Source of the DNA: Flavobacteriales bacterium
GTDB taxonomy: Bacteria > Bacteroidota > Bacteroidia > Flavobacteriales_F > PHOS-HE28
Direction: 5' to 3'
NCBI GenBank assembly: GCA_016703005.1
Contig: JADJCX010000033.1
Location: 124,001 to 188,000 of the forward strand
Length of the DNA stretch: 64,000 nucleotides
The notes under the pieces were generated by a model. The model saw only the letters and a list, made by a program, of their open reading frames with translations. It did not search any database and had not been told where the DNA came from. Of the stretch, positions 8,903 to 17,679 are shown in pieces; position 1 is the stretch's first letter, and each line of letters begins with the position of its first letter. A program made the translations under genes and the position numbers.

Positions 8903-10870
8903 CTACCTCAGGTACGGCATTATGTTCAGCAGGTTGGGCATCCGGAAGGCGAAGGGTTCCTCCGTGGAACTTGCGTTGTCGTCCCCATCCGCTCTCGCGC
9001 TGTCATGCTTAGGAGTCCCCGACGAAGCATCTCTCTTCGATGATGTCGTGCTCTGCGGCGAGATCCTTCGCTCGGAGACTCGCTCTGGATGACAGACCAC
9101 TGAGCCTGAGGCTTTCAGTTTCTTCGGTGCCGGACCGCGGAAGACGATGGCGGCCACGCGTTTGGTGCGCAGCGAGTCCATGCGTTGGTGCTGCTCGTAG
9201 ATCCGTTGTTCCTCCTCGCGTCGCTGCATTTCGCTGTCCCTGCTATTGTTGTGGATCGTCGTTGTATCGAGGTCCTCCAAGCCCCGGCCCGTCATCGTCC
9301 ACGTGCGACCTACCATCTCGCTGTCCCACGTATCGGTCACATTGTCGATGTCGTCGATGATGTGCTGGGTCCCTTCGTTCAGATGTACAGCGCCACCGGC
9401 AGGCACTTGCAGAATGAACCGGACCCACTGCCCGCGGAACTTGTCCGCCTGCGGGAAGTTGAGGATGGGGGAGAGGAGCAGTGTGTCGCCTTGTTGTGCA
9501 TACGTGTAGGTGATGTGCTCCGCACGTGTGGCGGCAACGGTGTTGCCCATGCCGCGTGCTTCGCGCTGCACCACCAAGTGATAGAGGGTGTCCGGGCTGC
9601 GCTCCACATCGCACTCGGCCCACCAGCCGTTCACTTGTCCGTCCTTGATCTGCAACCCTTCATCGCGCCAGTCGAAACCATTGTGGTCGAAAGTCCAGCC
9701 GTAACTCCAGGACTCCTCCGGCTGTTGGTGCATGGCCAGGTGCATCACCTTCCCCGTGGGTTGCATGATCGGCGCTTCCGTCCGGTTGCGCGCCCGCTGG
9801 CGGAAGTCGGTTCCCAAGCCAACACCGAGGGTGATCGCGGTGATCAATGCGGCCAACCAGATCAGGCAAAGCGACCAACCGAGCCAGCGCGGTGTGCGCG
9901 TGTTCATGAGCAAATGGAAGCCTGCGATCAAGAGGCCGATCACCGGAATGGCCAGCAAGAGGAACCCTGCTACCACCACCCAGATGGCATGTGCGCTGCT
10001 GGCGAAGAGCAAACCACCAAGATCCAGGGAGTCCGTATTGCCACCGGCCCAACTGCCGGTCCACGATGCTGCGGACAAACCGACAGCACCGCTGAGCAGG
10101 CCCATGAGCATGGCGATACCGATCATGATGAAGAAGATGCCGATCACCTTTCCCAGCACCGAGCCGACACTGCGACCTGTGCGGCGCGCGGTCTGCGCGG
10201 CCTCATGTCCCCATGCCTTGGCTTTCGGCTCCCATTCCTTTCCGAGATCCTGTGCTTCTTTGGCCATCTGTTCGGCGCCGCGTTTGAAACGTTCGCCCCC
10301 TTCTTCGAACACGCGTTTGATGTTGTCCACGTTCACCGCTTCGCCGCGCATTTGCAAGCGGTCGGCAGCGCTATCGGCACGCGGCACAAGGATCCACATC
10401 AGGATGTACACGAAGGCCAGCGTGCCGAAGCTCATAGGGAAGAGCAGTACGATGAAGATGATGCGCACCCACAGCGCGTCCATTTTAATGTATGCTCCCA
10501 AGCCCGAAAGAACCCCGCCCACCCACCGGTCATCTGGGTCGCGGAACAAGCGTTTGCTCGCCCGAGTGGGGTCTCCACCGATAGGACCTCCTCCGGCACC
10601 TGCTCCTTCGTCCCCAGCATAATCTTCCGGCTGTCCCATGATGCCGATCACGTGTTCCACATCGGCAATGCTCACCACATTGCGACCTTCCAACCGCTGC
10701 TGGAACAGCTCGGCGATGCGCGCCTCGATGTCGGCCATGATCTCCTCCCGGCCGTCGGTGCCGTTGAACTTGGCCCGGATGCTATCGAGATAGCGTCCCA
10801 GCCTGAGGAAGGCGTCCTCTTCGATGTGGAACACGGTGCCACTGATGTTTGCGGTGACTGTCTTTTTCAT
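8903..10870 (-). CDS. PspC-domain membrane protein with in-frame palindromic repeat
   Basis: 655 aa membrane protein. Order: an N-terminal region typical of Bacteroidota PspC proteins (MKKTVTANISGTVFHIEEDA), a PspC domain (about residues 105-180, KRLFRDPDDRWVGGVLSGLGAY then two helices), a linker, four or so further helices, and a C-terminal periplasmic/adhesin-like beta region. PspC proteins belong to envelope-stress systems. ATG 10870 is chosen over upstream in-frame ATGs because it opens the conserved N-terminus and lies just after padR. The last 70 residues are odd: about 31 codons are a copy of a dispersed TGTCAT palindrome (9001-9094), producing CHPERVSERRIS and similar sequence. Co-transcribed with padR. 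Confidence 0.85.
   Translation of the reverse strand: MKKTVTANISGTVFHIEEDAFLRLGRYLDSIRAKFNGTDGREEIMADIEARIAELFQQRLEGRNVVSIADVEHVIGIMGQPEDYAGDEGAGAGGGPIGGDPTRASKRLFRDPDDRWVGGVLSGLGAYIKMDALWVRIIFIVLLFPMSFGTLAFVYILMWILVPRADSAADRLQMRGEAVNVDNIKRVFEEGGERFKRGAEQMAKEAQDLGKEWEPKAKAWGHEAAQTARRTGRSVGSVLGKVIGIFFIMIGIAMLMGLLSGAVGLSAASWTGSWAGGNTDSLDLGGLLFASSAHAIWVVVAGFLLLAIPVIGLLIAGFHLLMNTRTPRWLGWSLCLIWLAALITAITLGVGLGTDFRQRARNRTEAPIMQPTGKVMHLAMHQQPEESWSYGWTFDHNGFDWRDEGLQIKDGQVNGWWAECDVERSPDTLYHLVVQREARGMGNTVAATRAEHITYTYAQQGDTLLLSPILNFPQADKFRGQWVRFILQVPAGGAVHLNEGTQHIIDDIDNVTDTWDSEMVGRTWTMTGRGLEDLDTTTIHNNSRDSEMQRREEEQRIYEQHQRMDSLRTKRVAAIVFRGPAPKKLKASGSVVCHPERVSERRISPQSTTSSKRDASSGTPKHDSARADGDDNASSTEEPFAFRMPNLLNIMPYLR
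9001..9094. repeat. TGTCAT...ATGACA palindromic element, copy A (inside pspC)
   Basis: 94 bp element with inverted ends TGTCAT and ATGACA, plus inner conserved blocks GACGA, ATCTC and GAGATCCTTCGCTC. It is related to 39304-39389 and 40443-40536. Here it is read through in frame by the 3' part of the PspC gene. Confidence 0.75.
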
Positions 10871-10880
10871 AGCGCTTGGC

Positions 10881-11213
10881 TCAAGGGTTCTTGCTGGTGG
10901 TCTTTTTAACGGCGAGTGCGAGCTCATCCCAGGTATCATCGAGCTCCTTCAGGAATTTCTGGCCCACGGTGGTGAGCTTGTAGTACTTGCGCGGTGGGCC
11001 GCTGCGACTTTCCTCCCAGCGGTAGGTGAGGTAGCCTGAGTTCTTCAATCGGGTGAGCAGTGGGTATAGCGTGCCTTCCACCACGATCAGCTTCGCGTCC
11101 TTCAAGCTGTCGATGATGTCGGTGGGGTACGCCTCGCCCCGGCTCAGGGTGCTGAGGATGCAGTACTCCAGCACGCCTTTCCGCATCTGCGCTTTGGTGT
11201 TCTCTACGTTCAT
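10881..11213 (-). CDS. PadR-family transcriptional regulator
   Basis: 110 aa winged-helix repressor: MRKGVLEYCILSTLSRGEAY, then EGTLYPLLTRLKNSGYL as recognition helix/wing and SGPPRKYYKLTTVGQKFL. ATG 11213 gives the usual PadR length; upstream in-frame residues are not conserved. It lies 10 bp before pspC. In Bacteroidota PadR and PspC commonly form one operon in which PadR is thought to autoregulate in response to envelope or chemical stress. A dyad near the promoter (11291-11313) is a candidate operator. Confidence 0.9.
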   Translation of the reverse strand: MNVENTKAQMRKGVLEYCILSTLSRGEAYPTDIIDSLKDAKLIVVEGTLYPLLTRLKNSGYLTYRWEESRSGPPRKYYKLTTVGQKFLKELDDTWDELALAVKKTTSKNP

Positions 11214-11270
11214 GTTGCGGCGCCTTGTATCGGGATCAGTGTTCTGTGCTTCGGCCGGTACTTGACGACG

Positions 11271-11302
11271 CAAACATATGGGTAACACTTGGTACTATGC
11301 AA
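11271..11302 (-). promoter_or_regulatory. Bacteroidota-type promoter for padR-pspC
   Basis: Minus strand: TTG (11300-11302), 21 bp, TATGTTTG (11271-11278), matching the Bacteroidota TTG / TAnnTTTG consensus. It lies 58 bp upstream of the padR ATG. Confidence 0.6.
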
Positions 11303-11313
11303 CACAAAGTACC
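11291..11313. promoter_or_regulatory. Candidate PadR operator (dyad)
   Basis: Imperfect inverted repeat with outer arms GGTACT and AGTACC around a GCAACACA-type centre. It overlaps the -33 element of the padR promoter, the expected position for an autoregulatory repressor site. A second partial half (GGTAAC) follows at 11281. Confidence 0.55.
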
Positions 11314-11386
11314 ATGTTTTGTATGAACGGTTGAATGATCGGAGGTGCGGGCGGGGTCACAACGCCGCTTTCATCGTTTCACCAAT

Positions 11387-11419
11387 GCAAAAAGCCCCGG
11401 GACTTCCGAGGCTTTTTGC
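11387..11419. terminator. Bidirectional terminator after the AIPR gene
   Basis: Inverted repeat GCAAAAAGCC...GGCTTTTTGC, with A and T tracts built into the stem. It is located 19 bp beyond the stop of the AIPR gene (minus strand). Confidence 0.8.
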
Positions 11420-11437
11420 GTTCAATGATCGGTTCGC

Positions 11438-13195
11438 TCAGCGCAGCTTCTGCACTTTCCAGCCGTGGCGCTCCTCAGCGATCCGCATGGCATGCTTGAA
11501 GGCCGCGTGTGTGCGCAGGAAGTCGTAACGCTCCTCGGCCACCTTGTCGGCGTACTGCGGCAGGCCGATCAGCTCGCTGAGTATAGGGCGGCACTTGGTG
11601 CTGGCCAGGTTGTACAGCAGCTTCACGTAGTCCACGCTCACCACCATGTCGGTGCCATGTTCCTCGGCCCATTTCTCACAGCTACCGTCGTTCAGCACGG
11701 CTTGGCACATCAGCGCGTTCAGGAACAGGCGGGCCTTTGGCAAGAAAGCGTATTTGATGCCTCCCTTATCCAGGATCTCCTTGGTAATACGGCCCAAGCG
11801 CTCTTGGATCTTGTAGCACAGGACGATCTTCCGAACATCGGCGTTGAGGCGCCCGGCAGCGAACATCATTTCATAGATCTTGTCATCCTCGAAAGCGGTG
11901 CGCATGCTGCGCATCTTATCGATCTCCCCTTCACTGGCCAAGAAGGTCTGCGCCAACTTCAACAGGCCAATGGCGCGACTTTCCACGATGCCCAGTTCCT
12001 CCAGTTCCTCGGCGCTGTGCCCTTCGAAGCTGCGTTCCTGCCGCTCGTAGTATATGCCCAGCTTGCGGAAGGCATCCTGCAACTGCAACTGGATCATGTC
12101 GTTGGCCCGCAGGTTCCAAGGCTGGATAGGGGTTTGGCGGTTGTTGTTGATCGTAACGCTCACCACGAATTCATCGGGCGCTTCGCTCACCACCTTGGCC
12201 ATCACGTGGATGTGCTTCAAGCGGTTCTTGATGCGCTGGATGTCCTTGTGGTCTTCGTGTTTTTCCAGAAAACGGCCGATGGTGGTAACGGTCTGCGCAC
12301 CATTGAGCAGGCGCGGCTCCAGTATCTCGCTCATAGTGCCGCTATTGTGCGTGAAGCGCTCGCAACTGAAGGTGACACCGTTGTGATCGAAGAGGAAACG
12401 GCTCTCGTCCTGGCTGCCGTCGATGAGCATGTCCTTGAAGGCCTTCTCCATGGCGCGGTTAGCCGGACTCGTATCGGGCATGCCGTAACGGATGTTGCGC
12501 TCGAAGAAGCGGTCGCCCATCTGCTTGTGCATCTGGTGAAGGTCCCATAAGCGCATGAATCCTACATGCATCGCTTCGCCATCGGGGCCCTCGGCGTCGA
12601 GCACGTTGCCCAGTTCCAGTTCGAAGCGGTGCGTGCGGTGCTCCTTGGCGGCGCCCGCCTTGCCGGTAACGCTCTTGAACACCACCACCATGGTGACCCG
12701 CTTGCCCTTGAAGAAATCGTTGATGACGAATTGTTTGTTCTCCAGGTCCTCGCGCAGTTTGTCCAGCACGATGCCGCGTTCGGCTTCGGCCGGATCGCCC
12801 AGGAACACGAACTGGAATTGCACGCGCTCGATGCTGTCGCGGTCGTCCTTCAGGCAACGACGCAAGCGCTTGGTCAACGCATCATCGGCGGAAGAAGTGC
12901 CGAAGATGTGTTCCAGGCCACCGCCCAACAGCATCTCGAAACCTGTGCGGAAGGTGTCGGCGTTCTTGGTGTTACGGAAGATGAAGAGGTGAAGGGTCTT
13001 CTTCTTCACATCCACATGGAACCCATCGATGCCCGTTTGGCTGCCACCGAAGGCCACTTGCTGCACCGCGTCCTCGCGCGGTACGCCCATGATCTCTTCC
13101 AAGTAGAGCATCCCGAAATAGTCGTGGGGTGCGCCACCGTGTGCTGATTTCAACTCTTTATGTGCAGCGGAGATCTTCGCGTCGGTAATGGACAT
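11438..13195 (-). CDS. AIPR-family (abortive infection phage resistance) protein
   Basis: 585 aa. The family core is clear: FLFDHNGVTFSC (residues 267-278), RLLNGAQTV (295-303) and TINNNRQTP...NLRAND (348-366), followed by LGIYYERQERSF. The N-terminus has a GSQTGIDGFHVDV...LHLFIFR strand pattern (51-74) that resembles a restriction-nuclease-like (PD-(D/E)XK) core, but the usual Gln-x-Lys is replaced by Phe-Arg. AIPR proteins are linked to phage defence; mechanism poorly known. It stands alone here: no toxin, methylase or other defence genes adjoin. 242 bp separate it from padR, with a terminator between. Confidence 0.85.
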   Translation of the reverse strand: MSITDAKISAAHKELKSAHGGAPHDYFGMLYLEEIMGVPREDAVQQVAFGGSQTGIDGFHVDVKKKTLHLFIFRNTKNADTFRTGFEMLLGGGLEHIFGTSSADDALTKRLRRCLKDDRDSIERVQFQFVFLGDPAEAERGIVLDKLREDLENKQFVINDFFKGKRVTMVVVFKSVTGKAGAAKEHRTHRFELELGNVLDAEGPDGEAMHVGFMRLWDLHQMHKQMGDRFFERNIRYGMPDTSPANRAMEKAFKDMLIDGSQDESRFLFDHNGVTFSCERFTHNSGTMSEILEPRLLNGAQTVTTIGRFLEKHEDHKDIQRIKNRLKHIHVMAKVVSEAPDEFVVSVTINNNRQTPIQPWNLRANDMIQLQLQDAFRKLGIYYERQERSFEGHSAEELEELGIVESRAIGLLKLAQTFLASEGEIDKMRSMRTAFEDDKIYEMMFAAGRLNADVRKIVLCYKIQERLGRITKEILDKGGIKYAFLPKARLFLNALMCQAVLNDGSCEKWAEEHGTDMVVSVDYVKLLYNLASTKCRPILSELIGLPQYADKVAEERYDFLRTHAAFKHAMRIAEERHGWKVQKLR

Positions 13196-13463
13196 GGGCC
13201 TGCTGGATTAGTTACGGCCGTGAAACTGCGCAGTGGGAGGCATATCCGCAAGGGGCGAACGCGGAAAAATCGATATATAAGGGCTTAAAGAGGGGTGTTC
13301 CGGACTGTTCTGCTTGGAAACCGGGGAGCAATTGCGCGGGAGAGGTGTGTTCTTTTTCGCGCGGAGGCGCGGAGGACAGTGGAGAATGAAGTTGGTTGGA
13401 TCGGAACGGCGGAATCAGCTGCGCGCACTGTGCCTCGCAGTGCAATTGCGCCAAATGCGCACC

Positions 13464-14486
13464 TCAGAGGGTGAACCGCACCGTTACCGCACCCCGCTTG
13501 CCGGTTACCACGGCCACGTGCAGACCATTGGCCAAAATGGGCAGGGGCGTTGATCCAGCGCCCGCGGCCATACTATATTCCACTCGCCCCAAGGCATCGT
13601 GTATGGTGCACACTTCAGAGCCGTCCAACCGTCCGCTCAGTACCAACTGGCCTTCTGAAACCAACACCTGAAAAGCGCTGACGCCCAATTCACCGATGGC
13701 AGCCGTTGGACCCCAAATGGCATATACCCATTGTGGGTTGTCGATGTACGGATTGCGGTTGTCCTGAATGCCGAAAATGGCGTTGTTCCGTTCCACTTCT
13801 TTGGTGTCCACAGGGTCTTGCGCATGCCAGTTCAACAGCAGGGTTTCCACCCAAGGACTGAACTCGCCGCCGCTGAGCATGGGGCACGGCCAACCGCCGG
13901 TTTGGTCCATGTAGCGCGTAAGCATATAGAAGTACGATCGGGCCAGATCGCCTTTGTACAGATCGATCGGCTCGAAGGCGTCCACGCCACCGCAGCTCAG
14001 TGTTGCGCACGGGCCCACCTTACCTCCGTTCTGGCTGGTCCAAGTGGGGTTGTCCACCTCGCCGTACACAAAGCTGCCGCGCTTCTGGTTCACCCAGCCA
14101 TCGGTGGGGTAAATGTGGAAGAGGTCGCTGTTCATCGGCGGCGCGTCGTTGAACCAGCTCAACGGGAAGCTGTGCTCACGATTGTAGCAGTCGCCCTCGC
14201 CGGTGTATGTGCCGCATTGGTCCGTACCGAAGGTGTACAGGTAGGGCTCGTTGGGGCCGGGCACATCACTATAGATATCCCACACTTTGCCGTCAGCCCG
14301 GTCGTCGGTGGTCTGCATGTGTGTCCACAACGAGTTGTAGGTCTGCACGCTGTGGTTGTCGATGATGTCGCGCAGCGCCTCGCGCAGCGGCTCGCCGCTC
14401 AATCCACCTGCGGTATCGTAATAGCCGGGCGGCGGCTGGGCAATGCTGACCAGGGGCAGCAAGCAGAACAAGGTGGCGATGCGCAT
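13464..14486 (-). CDS. Secreted endonuclease I with C-terminal sorting domain
   Basis: 340 aa extracellular nuclease of the endonuclease I / EndA-BsnI family. The signal peptide MRIATLFCLLPLVSIAQ is followed by the His-Me finger nuclease core, with CYNREHSFPLSWF (catalytic His), SDLFHIYPTDGWVNQKRG and RNNAIFGIQDNRNPYID (metal-binding Asn). The C-terminal 75 residues look like a divergent T9SS sorting domain. Likely degrades extracellular DNA/RNA for nutrient use. A TACTTTCG box lies about 28 bp upstream (14514-14521). Confidence 0.88.
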   Translation of the reverse strand: MRIATLFCLLPLVSIAQPPPGYYDTAGGLSGEPLREALRDIIDNHSVQTYNSLWTHMQTTDDRADGKVWDIYSDVPGPNEPYLYTFGTDQCGTYTGEGDCYNREHSFPLSWFNDAPPMNSDLFHIYPTDGWVNQKRGSFVYGEVDNPTWTSQNGGKVGPCATLSCGGVDAFEPIDLYKGDLARSYFYMLTRYMDQTGGWPCPMLSGGEFSPWVETLLLNWHAQDPVDTKEVERNNAIFGIQDNRNPYIDNPQWVYAIWGPTAAIGELGVSAFQVLVSEGQLVLSGRLDGSEVCTIHDALGRVEYSMAAGAGSTPLPILANGLHVAVVTGKRGAVTVRFTL

Positions 14487-14550
14487 GTGGAAAAACCCCG
14501 GGGTACGGGGCGGCGAAAGTAATGGGGTGGATGCGGCGCTCCGGTCCGGG

Positions 14551-16080
14551 CTACTGCACAGCTACCCGCGCCGAATGCACCACTGTTCCGCCTGCGGAAA
14601 GTCGCAACGTGTAAAGCCCCGCAGCGAAGCCGGTGGTGGAGAGCACGGCGTTGGGGCCGGCAATGCCGATGCCGTTTACCCAAGCCCCGTTGGCGGCGTA
14701 CCAATCGGCCATCAACATGGTGGCTTCACCGCACTGCACTTGGAGTGGTTCGCCGGACAATAAGAGCGTAGGGGTAACAACGACCGGCAAGCCATCAACT
14801 GTCCCCACCGATTCCGGGAAACCGCAGAGCACTTCGCTGTTCCAGAACGTAGGGTCGAACTGCCAGTACAGGGGCGCAACGGTCATCGGTTCGTCGGAGG
14901 CGACCATGGTGATCACTCCGGTGTTGCCCACAACCGCTGGTTCATCGGTGGTAGTGACTGCTAAGCCCACGAATACGCACTCGGGCGGTGCGTCGGGCAC
15001 AACGCGCGTGATGTAATTCTTCTGGTCCCAAGTGATATTGTCGTACACACTACCTGCCATGTGTACGTAGCCATCGGCACCGCTGAAGCAATAGAGCCAC
15101 GCTTGCGTGTTGTCCGTGTAGCCGTTGAAGGCGTTGGCTACGTTGCCGTCAGCATCCACGCGCACAATGTCGCCATACTCGGTGCTAAGCATGAAGCTGT
15201 CGTTCCCCAGCGCCTCCATCCCGGTGAATCCTGTCGTGTTGAATTGTTTCTGCCACTGTATGCTGCCATCGCTCGCAAGGCGCATCATCATCCCCGCCCC
15301 ATCGTTCATGCCCGCCAACAGCAGGTCTCCGTTGGACAATAGCTCCATGGCGCGCAGGTGGGTGTAGTCGGTCACGGCGTAGTAGGTACGGCTCGATATC
15401 ACCGCACCATTACCATCCATGCGCATGACATATGGCCAGTCGCGGGCCTTCCCACACACGATCACACCACCATCGTCGGTGGGCACCATGTCGAACGTGG
15501 GGTGCTTGTTGTACACGGTGTCCTCGGTGCTCGTCACGCTTTTCGCCCAGATGGCATCGCCCGCAGCGGTGAGTTTGGCGATCACCGGGTTCTGGGTGGC
15601 CGGCACGTTCACCATCAGTTCGCCGGTCGCTGTTTCCATCACGCGTGCCGAACGGAGCCAGTAGTCGTCGCCCACAACGGAGCCGAAGTCGAGTCCGCGC
15701 AGCCACACGATGTTGCCATCAGCATCCAGTCGCGCCAGCACCCGTGCGGCCCACATCCCCATGCCGTACACATTGGCCATGAAGTACAGATCACCATTCG
15801 CTAACTGGCCCATGGTGCTGATGCTGTAGATCCCTTGCCCAAGCACCGATGTCGGCATTTGTTTTCCCCACAGCGGTGTACCATTAGCAGACAAGCGCAC
15901 CAATTTGAAGTTGCCGTTGTTGAGGTCGGTGCCGCACATCAGGTAGCCGCCGTCGCTCAAGTGGCAGGCGAGCATGTGGTTAAGGCCGCTACCGGCCGGT
16001 TCAACCACCCGGTCCATGGATTGCGCCAGCAATGAAATGCAGAGCAGGGAAGAAGCAATAAGGGCGGTGCTGCGTGCCAT
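14551..16080 (-). CDS. Secreted beta-propeller-like protein with T9SS-type C-terminus
   Basis: 509 aa. A signal peptide (MARSTALIASSLLCISLLAQ) is followed by a series of repeats of the kind DGGYLMCGTDLNN, LVRLSANGTPLWGKQ, VLARLDADGNIVW and RMDGNGAVISSRTY, i.e. blades of a PQQ/WD-like propeller seen in Bacteroidota surface proteins that carry no catalytic motif. The C-terminus (GFAAGLYTLRLSAGGTVVHS) resembles a sorting domain. ATG 16080 is chosen because the signal peptide begins there. Divergent from the HI0933 flavoprotein. Function unknown, probably surface binding. Confidence 0.8.
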   Translation of the reverse strand: MARSTALIASSLLCISLLAQSMDRVVEPAGSGLNHMLACHLSDGGYLMCGTDLNNGNFKLVRLSANGTPLWGKQMPTSVLGQGIYSISTMGQLANGDLYFMANVYGMGMWAARVLARLDADGNIVWLRGLDFGSVVGDDYWLRSARVMETATGELMVNVPATQNPVIAKLTAAGDAIWAKSVTSTEDTVYNKHPTFDMVPTDDGGVIVCGKARDWPYVMRMDGNGAVISSRTYYAVTDYTHLRAMELLSNGDLLLAGMNDGAGMMMRLASDGSIQWQKQFNTTGFTGMEALGNDSFMLSTEYGDIVRVDADGNVANAFNGYTDNTQAWLYCFSGADGYVHMAGSVYDNITWDQKNYITRVVPDAPPECVFVGLAVTTTDEPAVVGNTGVITMVASDEPMTVAPLYWQFDPTFWNSEVLCGFPESVGTVDGLPVVVTPTLLLSGEPLQVQCGEATMLMADWYAANGAWVNGIGIAGPNAVLSTTGFAAGLYTLRLSAGGTVVHSARVAVQ

Positions 16081-16165
16081 GCGGGGTGGGTAAGGCGTTC
16101 GGCCGATGAAAGTAATGGACTTCCCGATCGGCACGGGCCATTGAGCCTGCCATCTTTGGCAACCT

Positions 16166-17380
16166 ATGGACATTGTGGTTGTTGGAGGCGGAGCGGCGGG
16201 CTTCTTCGCGGCGTTGAGCGCTAAGGCCCATTGCCCGGGTGCCCGAGTGCTGCTGCTGGAAAAAAGCAATAAGCTCTTGGCCAAGGTGCGCGTGAGCGGT
16301 GGCGGACGGTGCAACGTAACGCACCATCAGTTGGAGCCCCGCAAACTTGCGCAACACTACCCACGCGGCGGCAAGTTCCTGAAGAAGGCGTTCGAGCAGT
16401 GGAGCGTCAAGGACACCATCGCTTGGTTCGAAGCGCACAGCGTTCAACTGAAGACCGAGGACGATGGCCGCATGTTCCCGACAACCGATTCTTCGCAGAC
16501 GGTTATTGATGCCTTGGTGAAGGAGGCGCTACGCTCCGGCATACAGATGAAATTGAACTGCGGTGTGAAGGCGTTGGAGCCCTCGGGTACACGCTACATA
16601 CTTCAACTGGACACCAACACATCGATCAATGCCGACCGTGTCATCATCACCACCGGCGGCCACCCACGGCTTGATGGTTATGCGTGGTTGGCCGCGCTCG
16701 GCGTGCCTATCGTACCGCCTGTGCCCTCGCTCTTCACGTTCAACCTCATCGACAAACGCATGTCAGTGCTCATGGGTGTTGTAGCGCCGAATGCCATCGT
16801 GCGCATTGCCGCGCTGAAGCTCGACGCCCAAGGTCCCCTGCTCCTAACCCACTGGGGCTTGAGCGGGCCACCTGTGCTGCGCTTGAGCGCGTGGGGCGCC
16901 CGCGACCTGCTGGCGGTGCAGTACCGCTACACCGCCCAGGTGAACTGGATCGGCATGAAGGAGGAAGAGGCGCGCGTGACATTGAACGAGGCATGGGCGA
17001 ACCACCCGAAGAAGCAGGCCATCAACGGCTCGCCGTTCGAACTGCCCGAGCGCTTGTGGGCGTGGTTGCTGGACAAGTCCGGCATTCCGCAGGTGAAGCC
17101 TTGCGGCGATATCGGCAAGCACGACCGCAACCGCCTGCTGGACCTGTTGGTGAACGATCAACATCCCGTGAAGGGCAAAACCACCTTCAAGGAGGAGTTC
17201 GTTACCGCTGGTGGCGTGGCGTTGGAAGCCATTGACCCGACCACCTTGCAATGCAAGGCGTTGCCCGGCCTGTTCTTCGCTGGCGAGGTGCTCGATATCG
17301 ACGGCGTTACGGGTGGTTTCAACTTCCAAGCCGCATGGACCACCGGCTGGATCGCTGGAAAGAGCGCCGCTGGTGCATAG
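16166..17380 (+). CDS. HI0933-family NAD(P)/FAD-dependent oxidoreductase
   Basis: 404 aa cytosolic flavoprotein. N-terminal Rossmann GGGAAGFFAALSAKAHCPG, then VRVSGGGRCNVTH, the central VIITTGGHPR, and a C-terminal FFAGEVLDIDGVTGGFNFQ signature of the HI0933/BaiN group. Physiological role is not settled; some relatives reduce bile-acid-like or other unsaturated substrates, most are uncharacterised. ATG 16166 follows a short divergent promoter region shared with the secreted propeller-like gene. Confidence 0.9.
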   Translation: MDIVVVGGGAAGFFAALSAKAHCPGARVLLLEKSNKLLAKVRVSGGGRCNVTHHQLEPRKLAQHYPRGGKFLKKAFEQWSVKDTIAWFEAHSVQLKTEDDGRMFPTTDSSQTVIDALVKEALRSGIQMKLNCGVKALEPSGTRYILQLDTNTSINADRVIITTGGHPRLDGYAWLAALGVPIVPPVPSLFTFNLIDKRMSVLMGVVAPNAIVRIAALKLDAQGPLLLTHWGLSGPPVLRLSAWGARDLLAVQYRYTAQVNWIGMKEEEARVTLNEAWANHPKKQAINGSPFELPERLWAWLLDKSGIPQVKPCGDIGKHDRNRLLDLLVNDQHPVKGKTTFKEEFVTAGGVALEAIDPTTLQCKALPGLFFAGEVLDIDGVTGGFNFQAAWTTGWIAGKSAAGA

Positions 17381-17390
17381 TGCGCAGCGT

Positions 17391-17627
17391 TCAACTCTTC
17401 TTCGTCAGCGCGCGGTAGAGCGCAGGCACCGTGAGGATGACCCAGGCGCCCTCCAGGATAATGAAGCCCCATTGCATGGCGCGCACCGCGTCGATCAGCA
17501 GCAGCAGCGCACCCAACAGGTTGAAGAGGTTGTAGCCCAAGCTCGTCGCTTTGATGCGGCCCGTCTGCGAAAGGCCGTAACCCAGAAGCAGCAAACCAGC
17601 GCCGATCAGTTGTGGTAGTTGATCCAT
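17391..17627 (-). CDS. CBU_0592-type small membrane protein
   Basis: 78 aa with three hydrophobic helices: LIGAGLLLLGYGLSQTG, LGYNLFNLLGALLLLIDA and WGFIILEGAWVILTV. The pattern (N-terminal GYxL, central NLLGAxLLL, E-G-W in helix three) matches small membrane proteins named after CBU_0592. Function unknown. It converges on the flavoprotein gene (10 bp apart) and is divergent from ychF. Confidence 0.75.
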   Translation of the reverse strand: MDQLPQLIGAGLLLLGYGLSQTGRIKATSLGYNLFNLLGALLLLIDAVRAMQWGFIILEGAWVILTVPALYRALTKKS

Positions 17628-17679
17628 CGGCGGCCAAGGTATCCGGGCCTTCTACATTCGCGCCCCAATTCCTGGAACC

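Noticed and set aside
9185..10909. 574-codon plus-strand open frame opposite pspC
   Set aside because: High-GC shadow frame; pspC on the other strand has clear domains and the plus frame has no recognisable motif or start context.
11438..13195. AIPR as part of a larger defence island
   Set aside because: Neighbours are housekeeping or envelope genes; no methylase, helicase, toxin or Abi partner in the window.
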